NCBI GenBank assembly: GCA_026874595.1
Contig: CM049318.1
Coordinates: 33,005,956 to 33,069,955, forward strand
Direction: 5' to 3'
Length of the DNA stretch: 64,000 bases
Source of the DNA: Sipunculus nudus
Taxonomy: Eukaryota; Annelida; Sipuncula; Golfingiida; Sipunculidae
Shown here: in pieces, positions 45,067-57,034 of the stretch
Layout of the letters: each line of letters starts with the position of its first letter
Numbering within the stretch: the stretch's first letter is position 1
Notes under the pieces: generated by a model
The model's input: the letters and a program-made list of their open reading frames with translations, nothing else
Databases searched by the model: none
What the model was told of the DNA's origin: nothing
Program-made: the position numbers and the translations under genes

Positions 45067-45968
45067 CAAGGAGTTTACAGGGATGGAGTATAAAGTGAGA
45101 GTCTGGCCGCTGATAAGCCCGGTGCTAATTGATACAGCGCAAGAGACCCCCCTCGGCGTGACTTCGGCATTATTATGACAAGGATGAGTAAGTTTCTCCC
45201 CAATTTTATCTCCGGTAGTATTTAATATAAATTGTTAAACAATCATAAGTTTGAACACCATATGTTCATATGTGTGAGAAACGTGTGTGAAGCTTTCGTT
45301 GCTAATGACGCCTGAGCTACTGCTTGGCTGCGGTAAATATGGGCGATAATACGAGAACAACGCCGTCAGTGACAGATCGGGCAATGGCTCACTGTTATCC
45401 ATCAAAATAAAAGTCATCCGATCATAAGCGTCTAAATTTTTTTTATCGACTGAATACTATAATACATGGCGAATTATTAATATAAGTCAGAAGTGTGGGA
45501 ACTGATGGAATTTTTTTATAATTTCGAAGTTATTCAGGGAAAGTAAAGTTTACACTTAACAGTCGTCCATCATGAATAACGGCAGAAGTCGATGTAGAGT
45601 GACCGCATCTATCCCAAAATCGATCATGTGATTCCTCAACACGAGACCTCTCTAGATACATTTGTTGCGCATATAATTCTTGACAAAACAAACCATTTGC
45701 GCTTTCATAATTTCGGTTAATGTTAGTCTAGTGATTTACTGCTCAGTTACTGGATATATCGCTTTCCGCTTCAGCGAGCTACAGCGGACCGCAGAAGTAA
45801 CATCTAGCAGGCTCGCTTTATCAAAGGCCGTGCCGCCGCTGCGCCTGACACCGCGGCACAATAGAGTTAATGGGCTTATCATGTCTTAATTGCAATTAGC
45901 GCACGACTGACACTCGCGACCTAGCAGGGCTTCTGACAGTTGTTACTCCATCCCTGTAAACTCCTTGG
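45067..45968. mobile_element. 902-bp inverted-repeat DNA element with TCAGGG duplication
   Basis: The left end CAAGGAGTTTACAGGGATGG and the right end (reverse complement CCAAGGAGTTTACAGGGATG) match for over 20 bp. TCAGGG flanks both sides (45,061-45,066 and 45,969-45,974), so the target duplication is 5-6 bp. No transposase frame. The superfamily is not assigned. Confidence 0.85.
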
Positions 45969-46937
45969 TCAGGGTGAGGTTTCAGGTGTCAGTGTATGTC
46001 CCCTGGGTACCTCTGGCCTCTTCTTGTGGTCACAGTTAGGGGCGGGCTTAATTAAGGGGGCAGGTGAACAAAAAAGGGCACATTTCATAAACTTTCCTTT
46101 AAAATATCTCACTTGTTGATCATAATAATATTTTTAGCTTGGTGCCATAAGTCATAATTTTTTTCTCTATCCAATGATATAGATAATGTCAAAAATAAAT
46201 AAAACTGGTTTTTTTTTTGTGCAAGTCCCTAATAATAGATGACGCCAAATGTAGTTGCTTTGGAACATTACATTTCAGGGTGATGGCGACACACGCCTAT
46301 GTGATTTTCAAAGGGTTTCTTTATTACTGTCCTGTATAACTAGCCCTTAAAATATACCTCATATAATATGTCTGGTCTCACATTGGGGCAAAGGCTAGCA
46401 CAGAATGAATACTTCTGGAGCAATGAGAAGTCAAGAAAGATTTTCTTAAGTGTATACATACGATAGTACTGTGAATTCCACAAACTTAATTATAGGTTTT
46501 TATATACTTTCGCAATCAGTTCAACTGCGTTTATCATGGAAGACTTCCATCTGCAACCTTCACCTTATCTGATGGACAGCTCACCGGCCCGGGAACCTGC
46601 GTGCAAAGGCCGCAGGCTCAGAAAGACAGGCCCGACGACCAGCCAGCACGGGGCCCTTAACGAGCATAATGCTGTCAGTCAAAACGAAGTGTTACAACAT
46701 TGGCTCTAAACAATCCTCGCTAGGCTGTTTCATATTGATGGCAACGGAACATAGAAACATAGAAACATCTTATTGTCATAATAGGTCGGTAAAGCGGGTA
46801 TGCAGAGGGAGCAAAATTTGACCTATTATTTATTAAAAGTGCCCATAGAGATGTCACAGTCCCAGATGTCAAGTAACTCTCATCTGCTCTACCAAGCCAG
46901 TCTTTGATGATTGGGCCTCTCTTGTGAATGCTACATG

Positions 46938-47120
46938 GGGCCTGGACAGCCGAGCGGTAAAAGGCCCGTCCCTCTCCGCTGACGACCCGGGTTCGTGTAT
47001 TGCACATGAGAGTGGGTTGTCGTGGCGCTTGGCCCATCCAAGGTCGGCTGCCTCCACCTTTCTCACTGCACTGGCGTGCTTTGTATCTACTGTCAACTCG
47101 CCATTAAGCCTAGACCTTCC
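46938..47120 (+). mobile_element. tRNA-derived SINE, second copy
   Basis: GGACAGCCGAGCGGTAAAA, CTCCGCTGACGACCCGGGTT and the body words CCATCCAAGGTCGG and CCTCCACC parallel the SINE at 866-676. The B box is mutated (GGTTCGTGTAT), so this copy is probably inert. Confidence 0.7.
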
Positions 47121-47759
47121 ATTACAGAATTGATATGTCAAACTTCTGGTCGAAGGAGCCTGTGCGGACATAGCTTCGGCTACGTGCTGTGACCGGCTCG
47201 AGCATAAACTTCACTACAATAAATAAAAATAAAAATATATACTATATAATGACAATAATATGCTAAAATACTGCTTAAATGATAATTTTTCCCTTTTTTA
47301 TCAATAATAAATTTAACTACTGCTCAAATGATTGTTTTACTTTCTCTGTTTTATTCTTGGTCACACATTATTAACCTACACAGGATGGCACATAGGTATA
47401 CAGAGTGAACAAAAAGACCCCTGGTTCAACTATTTTTATTAATTCATTATTTGTTATCTATAAATCTATTTAATTGAATAAATGAATGCTGGTGAGAATG
47501 TATTCACTTTTTAGATACTTCATTTAATTTTTAAATTCTTACTATGTTTGCTTACTCAGCATCCGACTGAACTTTATTGATATCTCATCACTCGAATCAG
47601 CATCATCCGCATCACTTTCACTGACGTCCAAATTTGGCATCTATACCTGTGATCGCGGTGTGACACCAGTGTCAGCAATATCAGTATTACCGCTGTTGTA
47701 CATTCTGGCACATTTGCGAACCCAGAAAAGTCCACAGGTAACCCCTCCACACACACATA

Positions 47760-48085
47760 TTTATATACCCACACATGCACACACAAACCTACACACACTT
47801 TTATCCTGGGGGCCTTAACAAAAGGGATGACATATCATACTCTAACCCCCCCCCCTCCCCACACACACACTTTTTGCTGATTAAATGAGTGTAATGTTGT
47901 CTAACTGACTTAGTAAAAAACTGAAGTTATGCATCGCAGATTCCTAAAATATCATTAAAATACAATGTTTCAGAAATGAATATGATAAAAACTGACTGAT
48001 AATGTGATATGATTCCCTCGTTTCCACGAGAATATGGAACACTGCAAACAAACGACCTCAAATGGCTTCAATATTGCTTAAATAT
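47760..48085. repeat. Direct repeat unit (partner 49,040-49,345)
   Basis: CA-rich start, then AGGGATGACA, AAATGAGT.TAATGTTGTC, AATATCATTAAAATACA and ATGGCTTCAATATTGCTTA, all in the same order in the partner 1.27 kb away. Confidence 0.85.
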
Positions 48086-48943
48086 TTATTAAATATTTTT
48101 AGAATATCCTACACCGCATTTGGGGGATACTTCCCAACACCCAACCCCCTTAGCTAGTACACATACTTGAAAGTGGCGATTCCTTGAAAATCCCCCCCCC
48201 CCAAGCCCCGAGAACCTGGTTCTGGGTCCATTAATGAAAACATTTATTATTATTATTATTATTATTATTTATTGTTATTATTATTTTACACGTTATTTAG
48301 AATATTGGGGGTTAATAATGAATGCGTTATTATCATCGATATAATGGATTAATTTAAGTTGGCAACCCACTAATAGAAACCAATAAGTTACAAGAAATTA
48401 GAGAACAATCATATATATAACGTTTTTCTCACTGTGAGACTAGATACATTAAAAAGTTGTATTTCAAATGCTTAACATATAGGACAATAGTTAAGAAACT
48501 TTGGTAAAATGGCACAAGCGTTTACGACCCTGAATGGAATGTATGTCCGAAAATAATGGTATGCAAGTTTCAAGCCATGGACCGATTGCGCCACCAGTTA
48601 TCAACCAGTAGTAACATATTTGCACTGATCGTCTGCAAAATGGGACGTTACTATAATTTGTTTTATATAATTCAGCAATATTAGTAGTCTGATACAGGAA
48701 AAACTTGTATTTTATCCAAAATTAATTATGGAATCAATTAAAAGATAATCGAATACTAAAGGACATATTTAAAGATGTTAAATTACCAATAATTTATTAA
48801 AAGTTTTTCTACTTGAGTTAATACATACACCTTCACACAATATCACTTTTGCGTTTATCGATAGATGATGCTTTGAAAGTTTTTTTTATAATTCTCGAAA
48901 CCGTTCGAGGACTTATATAAGACATGGACACCAAACAGTTGCA

Positions 48944-48946
<3 letters not shown>

Positions 48947-49008
<62 letters not shown>
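48947..49008. repeat. (TA)n microsatellite
   Basis: About 62 bp of TA, followed by GCAACCGAGGGGGCGCCCC. Confidence 0.95.
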
Positions 49009-49010
<2 letters not shown>

Positions 49011-49039
49011 AAAGGCATTGCAACCGAGGGGGCGCCCCC

Positions 49040-49345
49040 TGCCCCTCTACCCACACACACACACACGCACACACTCTCTTTCAACCTGGTTGCAATAACA
49101 GAAGGGATGACACATAGTATCCCCCCACACACACACACTTTTAGCTGACTAAATGAGTATAATGTTGTCCTAACTTAGTATAAATTCAAGTTATGCAATT
49201 CAGTCTCTCAAATATCATTAAAATACACCGTTTCAGAAATGAATAAAATACAAATTGACTGATAATATGATATGATTCTCCCTTTCCACGACACTTTGGT
49301 ACACGGCCAATAAACGACCTCATATGGCTTCAATATTGCTTATCA
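49040..49345. repeat. Direct repeat unit (partner 47,760-48,085)
   Basis: See partner. The CGAGGGGGCGCCCC word before it recurs once more at about 49,421, after the next (TA)n tract, suggesting a third partial unit. Confidence 0.8.
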
Positions 49346-49349
49346 GTTG

Positions 49350-49351
<2 letters not shown>

Positions 49352-49407
<56 letters not shown>
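49352..49407. repeat. (TA)n microsatellite
   Basis: About 56 bp of TA. A shorter tract lies at 49,530-49,547. Confidence 0.95.
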
Positions 49408-49409
<2 letters not shown>

Positions 49410-50089
49410 TAGGCTTCGCAGCCGAGGGGGCGCCCCTGGATCCCCCCACCCCATCACCACCAACACACACACACACTTTTGCCCAAGGGTGGAGATCAGT
49501 GTGACCTTTCTATGAGAAAGGATGTAAATTATATATATATATATATCGACTCATATCATTCTCAAAGTCAGAAATATACATTGTGCACATCCCAATTATT
49601 GAAGTGACAAATATAACATAACATGTTGTGTAATAGATATATATGCTGCTAAAAATCAATGATTAAATGTTAGATGTAAATTAACGTTTGCGTATATAAT
49701 GTGTAGGTACTTGGATATGTTGGAATATGTCTATAATGTTTTGTTCCCTTTACTTGTGTTTGTAAAAGTAATATTATACTCGTTTTTGTTTATTTTTTCA
49801 CTTTTATGGAGTAAAATAAAAAAAAAACTTTTAATTTTACAGATTAGGAAGAAATTCAAATCTAAGAGTACGGCTGTCATTTAAAATTCTGAATAACATT
49901 TCGTCGTGTCAGATTTTGGAGAAGGGAGTCGTGATATGAAAATACATGCACTTTTTCCTTTTTTTCACATTCGTTATCTCTTGTTTATTAAAGTTTATCT
50001 ACAAACCTAGTACCTCATGTTTGTTGAAATACCTGAAGACCATTTAAATAGGATGGCTACATAAATAATTAATCACAGTCATTCACCTT

Positions 50090-50091
<2 letters not shown>

Positions 50092-50154
<63 letters not shown>
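50092..50154. repeat. (CT)n microsatellite
   Basis: About 62 bp of CT dinucleotide. Confidence 0.95.
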
Positions 50155-50155
<1 letters not shown>

Positions 50156-50303
50156 GCCTGTAAAAGGTAAATGACCAAACAAAAAAGAGAAAGTTCTCCG
50201 GAAAAAAGTAGATGTCTTTGAAATAAAGAGTGAAAAAAATAAAATTAGCGTAAACTCCCCATTTTTTTCACAGACTGGATAAAGATGTGCTTCTTATAGC
50301 ACA

Positions 50304-50306
<3 letters not shown>

Positions 50307-50363
<57 letters not shown>
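50307..50363. repeat. (TA)n microsatellite
   Basis: About 57 bp of TA. The sequence after it (CGACGCATATCATTCCCAAAG) resembles that after the short tract at 49,547. Confidence 0.95.
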
Positions 50364-50366
<3 letters not shown>

Positions 50367-50369
50367 CGC

Positions 50370-51570
50370 ATATCATTCCCAAAGTCAGAAATATACATGG
50401 CGCATGGCGCACATCCCATTTATTAGAGTGACACATGCTGGACGTTTGCACACACAAAAAAATGCGAAATGTCCCATGCTTGTTCTAACTGGGCTGTTAA
50501 AGCATGCAGGAGAGAAATAGTATATAACCTAAGTCTTTCATGAAAAAGAGGGAAAAAAGTGCTGCTGAAAAAAGAGTGAAAAAGAGTGATTAGCGTTATT
50601 TTTACGAATATTTTCAAGATAAAGAGTGACTCTTTTAAAAAAGAGCGTTTTGGCTGGCCTGTGACTCTCTCTCGTGACTGGCAACGAAAACTGAAAATAA
50701 ACATTCAGAAAACCTCACTTACTCTCTTATTCTCACGCTAGTGGGAACGAAAACTAAAATAAACATTAAGAAGAAAAAACAATTTTTAACTATCATCCTT
50801 TTTCTGCCTGCCATGAAAATAATTAAAACCTTTAAAATACATGTTGATGTGTGTCGCATTCTGGTGTCAAGTAGAATTAGCTTGCCGTCTCACTTTGTGA
50901 ATGTGTCAGGGTTTTTTGTCCCGCTAAAAGCGGCTGTACTATATGATAATTCAAACACAGCTTATCACACCGCCGTCAATCCCTAACGATCCCTTCCGAC
51001 CACACAACAGTATCATAGTAACTAACTGGTAGGTACATTAAGACCATTATTGGCGGGAGTAGCACAAAAGGCTTTTAAATGTACAGCGGGGTCATGCGTC
51101 ATTCAGGCAGAACGCCTACTATATGGCATGATGGGATATGCTACAGTACAATACAATACAATGACTATTACAGGTTCATAACAATAAATATAACACACAT
51201 AACATGGAGCAGCATAAATGAGTACTTTGGTATTTTACATGGTATAGTATATGCTGGAGGTCTGGGGATGGGGCCTTTTCGGGATCTCAAAAACAGAACT
51301 TTGATTCTTCTGGTTTCACGAGCTGTCGGATGTTCCTGAAACCCCTGAGAGTAGAACATGTCCAAAACACCACCCGTCTAATAAGACCACCTGCGTTGAG
51401 TGAACTGAAAGCATTCGTATTGGTTGTAACAGGCAGGAAGTCTCAGTTACAAGTCTCAGTCACAAGGACCTTATGAATAATGAAGTCAGAGAATATCGGT
51501 TAGATTGTCGTTGAGATAAAACTATTCGGCTGGGTAGCCATCGGTGAAAGAAGAAAGGACAGACACTGAA
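50370..51570. other. Upstream region of the plus-strand lectin gene
   Basis: No coding exon and no convincing TATA box seen. A weak GATAAAAC lies about 60 bp before the ATG at 51,576. Confidence 0.35.
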
Positions 51571-51575
51571 AAAGC

Positions 51576-51760
51576 ATGCGGATTATGGCGATCTTTGTCT
51601 TTAATTTAGTTTATACTTCCCTCTCGGAGGCAGTGATAACGATCCACAAAGAAGCCTCCACGTGGAGTCAGGCTCAAACGAGTTGTGTGGCGAAAGGTGG
51701 CAGGTTGCTGAATATTAGATCTAGTAGTATCCATGAAGAACTGACCAGCGTAATGACCAG
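51576..51760 (+). CDS. Exon 1: signal peptide and CTLD N-part
   Basis: From the ATG, MRIMAIFVFNLVYTSLSEA is a leader. It is followed by STWSQAQTSCVAKGGRLLNI, the Trp-x-x-Ala-x-x-x-Cys helix and L-L-x-I strand of a CTLD. It ends ATGACCAG/GTGTTT in phase 2. Confidence 0.8.
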
Positions 51761-54700
51761 GTGTTTATTTATAATATTCCTCTAATCTTCTATCACTCGC
51801 TGTCGTATTAGTACGAATTGTTATCTTACATTTTCAATGCAGAAAATGACTACACTAGACCACAAACAAAAACTTATTTGTTCCACAGACTCTGAGAATT
51901 AAAGCAAGGCGGCATCTGGCAATTTTTTCTCCCTTTCCTTGTTAAATATAAACCATCCATGGAATTTTATAACTTGCAGGACGGTTCGAGAAACGGCGAT
52001 AAGCCTTGCAGTGTTGCATTGAAGGAATCACATTCTAGCTCAATGTTACATTTTAATGTTACATTTGTGATGTCTCTGAAGGTATTGCAGCAAACATTAT
52101 ATTACTACTGAGGACCTGTGCTCATTCGCTCTCCAAAACGACCGTTAAAATTAGGAGCTGCGATCTGTGGTCAAGGTTAGAGCAGAGGACATATTGCGCC
52201 CGTCGGCTCACTTATAAATGGCCATCGCTCTGTGGGCTTCAAGTGAAAGGTGTCCCACACATCCATGTATCACTCACACAAAAGTACGTGTGGGTGGGGT
52301 GGGGTAGGGAATCATCCTTGTTATGACCAAGAAATCGGGATGATTTCACATAAACAATGTAGACAACCTTCATGGGTAACACCAGATTATAAAAAAAATT
52401 GTGAAAGCGGGTGTTACCGCCCTGTCTTGTAGTCCCAAACAGAAATTGAATACTTCAGATGTACTTATTAAGGTTAAACGTTAGATAGGCCAGTATTAGA
52501 AAAATACAGGCGGTGTAACATTGTTAAAAATCATGAGTAGTGATTTCCTGGAATAATTATTTTTATTTTCTGTGCGCTATACGATATTCGCTTTACCTCC
52601 CTGTCACATAGTCCCAACCCGAAATGGAATACTGTAGATGAACTTATTTAGGTTAAGCATAAGATAAGCCAGTACTACAAAAATACAGGCGGTTTAACAT
52701 TGTTAAAAATCATGAGAAATGATTTCCTGGAGTGATTATTTTTATTTTCTGTGCGCCATACGATTTTCGTTCAACCGCCCTGTCACGTTATCCCAAACCG
52801 AAATGGGATACTGCAGATGTACTTATTTAGGTTAAGCATTAGATAAGCCAGTATTAGAAAAATAGTCGGTTTAACATTGTTAAAAATCATAAATAGTGAT
52901 TTCCTGGAATGATTATTTTTATTTTTTGTGCGCCATACGATTTTCGATAAGCATGGTGCAGACTAATCTTATCCCTTGAATATTCTAACTAAAAGATCCA
53001 TCATCGAGGAGGTTGTACATTTGTTGAAGTAAGCGAACAAAAGGGACCGTTTTCTGTTACATCCGGATTACCGTCTGTTTTCACAGTAATGTTATTCTGT
53101 GCTATAATCCTTGAAGAATTCGTAGCGGACATACAACGGTAAACACATGATTAGTGCTGCATTACGATCAGAATAACTGAATGGCTAATAAGCTGACTAA
53201 TACCACCCATAAACAATATCACTGTCCAACAATGAAAAAGAGTGCCAATAATAGCAATTAAAAATTCGTTGGTAATGAAAGGGTATGGTTCTACCCTTCC
53301 GCCAGCGATCGTCTCTACTCAAAATTTTTCTGTGTGACGGCTGTCAAATTTTAAATAAAATATTTCACATGCGCATGATTAAAAACTCTTAATAATTAGG
53401 TGAAGTACCTGTCACAAAATCATCCATAGGATAAGGATCCGTAAAAATTATTTTTTATTTTGTCCTCTTGCCTGACAACAATGGAATGCTTTAGCTATAA
53501 TTATGTTGTACCAGTTCCATTATCCATCCAGCAAATAGTATAATATATTACTGCTTTCGAATGTCTTATTAACTAAATATCTCAAAACTGATTCCCTAAT
53601 GAACGTCTTATACCGTTCAGTATACTTAGTGTATCGATGGCTGTGAATATATACAGAGTAGGTGGCGTTAGGCCTATACGAAGTACATAATTCAAACACT
53701 TTTTCATTTAAGAGCTGTATTAGTCATTTTAGGTCAAGCAAACTGGTCACAAAGTACATCTAATGGAATGTCCGCTGTTCATGTCAATAATTTCAGAGAA
53801 ATACGATGCTCTTGTACTGAATTTTCAATGATGGTCAATATAGACCGCGCATGCGTACGCGCTTACTTGTACGATATGATAACTTGACACAACATGATTT
53901 CCACCAATAACATAGTGAATATATTCCCTATATAGTGCTGCACTGTATACTTTCTTTTCAGGATTAAACGTTTCAATAAACAATATTTATCAAGTTATAC
54001 ATACTTTTTTAATATTTGTTTTTAAATATCTGTAGATGAATCATTATAAAATGGCATTTGATTGGGAAAAATAATATTGCTGTTAGCTCATCAATGTGTA
54101 AGAAAATAACTGGAAATGTTAAGGATTCAGGTGCTATTAGTTGCCATATAAATGCAAGTATCATAATTAAAGCTAACTCCATTTCGGTCCTCTGGCAAAA
54201 GACAGTCAGAGTCAGAATGGTTGTACATCGTGCATGAAGGACCGCATTATAACCGATGAGGACGCAAATATTTTCGTTATTTTTTTTTTTACGACGCCTT
54301 CACTCAAAACGAACCAGACCAATCGTCAGATATGTATACTTTTCAACAACACCTACCTCAGTATATTGGTACCCCCCCCCCCCCCCCCGCATGTTTGTTG
54401 AATATCTAACTGCATGAACATTAGCATGTTCACACGGGTCACTGGACAACAGCCATCTTGTACGGCACATAGCAATGGACCTATTACCATAGAAATTGTT
54501 TTTATATTCCGGTTTGTGAGCTCAAATGTATGCACCCTAATGTTAAGCACAGAATTGATGTAACAGAATGAATGGCCGTGGCAGTGCCTTCTCGCTTATG
54601 ACTTGTGTCACGACTCAAGTATAGGCTTACCATGTGCCAGCCCATTGAGTCGTGTAATCACGGCTAACTTGAAGCTTGTTCGGAAGCATCACACAGAGTA

Positions 54701-56964
54701 TACGGGGGTTGCGCATTCAACACGTACGTTTTACGCATCAAAATCTTACCATACCACATACACAATATAGATAATTTCCGACTCTATATGTTCAACTATA
54801 TATTTGTAAATAAAATTATTTTAATAGTAATAATATATTTTATATGGTAAGAATTAGAGTGTCAGTAGACATTGCTAGACACATAAAATAGTTTGTTTTT
54901 TTAATTCGATAACTAAATCCACGGAATCGTCGCTCAGTTATTGCAGGGACCAATTTTCCACTGATGTAGTCGAGTCCACACTAACCGAGTCCGAGTGCAC
55001 GTCCGAGTCAAGGCCACTCAAGTCCTTTAGGTTCGAGTCCAAGCCACATTCTACGAGTTCGAGTCATTCGGAACTCCAGTCCAAGTCCGAGTCTAATACA
55101 AATATTCTTATTATAAGACAGTTCAAAAGGTTGTTTTGGATGATCATGCAAATGTCATGTTCGATTACAAGTCCCCTTTAATTACGTTAAGCCCCTAATG
55201 CTGAGCTAAAAATTGATCTGTATAGTCTTATTTTTATTATATTTTATTAGTAGCATATGTCAATATATAAAAGTGGTTTTTTTTTCAAATAATGTGTGTC
55301 ATTTTGGTGAAAGTAATTTTTTAATTGTTTTTTATTGAATAAAAATTTAAAATTTTAGTCTAATGTAGAAAGAGACATGAATGATAGGAGAAAAACAAAA
55401 AAAAATTGAGATGTTGTCAAGTAGTTTTAGCCTACTAAATAAATACATGTAGCTTGCTGTTTAAAATAGCGTACTGGTTAAAAAAAATTAAAACTAGATG
55501 TGTCGGAACGACACGTATGCCCCCGGCAGGGGCAAACATTTGTTAAATTTTGAAATTTTTTTTAAGTTCAGGAGGTGTCGTATGGTCAAAAGATGGTCAT
55601 CAAGGGCAAAATGCAAACTTGATCTGTAACAGGTCATTATCAAGCAACACACCAAAAATCAGGCCAGTATCTGCAGGCATTGCGAAAAAAGTCCATACAA
55701 AGTCTTTCATGAAATTTTCTATGTTTAGGAGCCGTAAAACAATCAAAAGTAGGTCAACCGGGACAAAACGCGAACTCGATCTGTAACTGTCATTATCTGC
55801 CTACACATAAAAAATCAGGGTGGTATCTGCAGGCATTGAGGAAAAAAAGTCTGTACATATGCATTTGTTATGAAAATTTCTATTTTTCATGAAACTTTCT
55901 ATGTTCAGGAGCAGTGAAATGGTCAAAAGTAGGTCAACCGGGACGAAACAAGAACTCGATCTGTAACTGGTCATTATCTGCCTACACACCAAAAATCAGG
56001 CTCGTATCTACAGGCACTGTGAAAAAAAGTCCGTACATGTGCACTTTTTATATGAAATTTTTCTAAGTTAGAGCACTCTCAAACGGTCAAAAGTATGTCA
56101 ACTGGGACAAAACATGAACTCGATCTGTAACTGGTCATTATCTGCCCACACACCAAAAATCAGGCCAATATCTGCAGGTATTGCGAAAAAAAAGGTGTAC
56201 ATGTGTATTTGTCATGAAAATTTATATTTTTCATGAAATATTCTATGTTCAGGAGCCGTAAACGGTCAAAAGTAGGTCAACTAGGACGAAACGCGAACTC
56301 GATCTGTAACGGGTCAATATCTGCCCACACATAAAAAAACAGGCCAATATCTGCAGGCATTGCAAAAAAAAAAGTCTGTACATGTGTATTTGTCATGAAA
56401 GTTCATATTTTTCATGAAATTTTCTATGTTCAGGAGCCGTAAAACGGTCAAAAATAGGTCAACCGGGACGAAACGCGAACTCGATCTGTAACTTGTCATT
56501 ATCTGCCCACACACCAAAAATCAGGCCAATATCTGCAGGCATTGCGAAAAAAAGTCCGTACAACTGTTTGATTTCGGAATGACGGAAGGACGGAAGGACG
56601 GAATGACGGAATGGGCATAAAAATGAGGTTAAAATATCATATGAAAATGACAGAAACTGTCGAAATGTGTATACTCTGAAAAAAAAATTACCAGATTATA
56701 AATGTGTATAGTTTTAAGGTTTTAATATGAATTAAAATCTACATTTGGACTGGTTTTAAATATTGGGGTTTTTTTCCAATTCTTCTTCTGAGAGAGAGAT
56801 CCCTGGGAAATATTTCTAAAATTGTCATAAGATAACTTAATTTTCATCCATTCTAATTTTTCTCTATACTGGGGAAACTGTTTCTCAGAACTGGAGTATT
56901 AAAAGGTTGTAGAATTCCTCTAGTCTCCAATCTCAGCCCTAAATTGAAACATACATACAATTAA

Positions 56965-57034
<70 letters not shown>

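Larger units (their letters stand above)
46380..48945. repeat. Diverged direct duplication, copy 2
   Basis: Partner of 41,720-43,425; see that entry. It contains the SINE at 46,938 and one copy of the 47.8/49.1-kb repeat. Confidence 0.7.

Noticed and set aside
55801-56517. Two similar minus-strand ORFs suggesting a duplicated gene
   Set aside because: Both arise from the 160-182-bp tandem units and change frame from unit to unit.
52419-56575. CRISPR-like array
   Set aside because: The units are continuous tandem repeats without unique spacers, and the DNA is eukaryotic.
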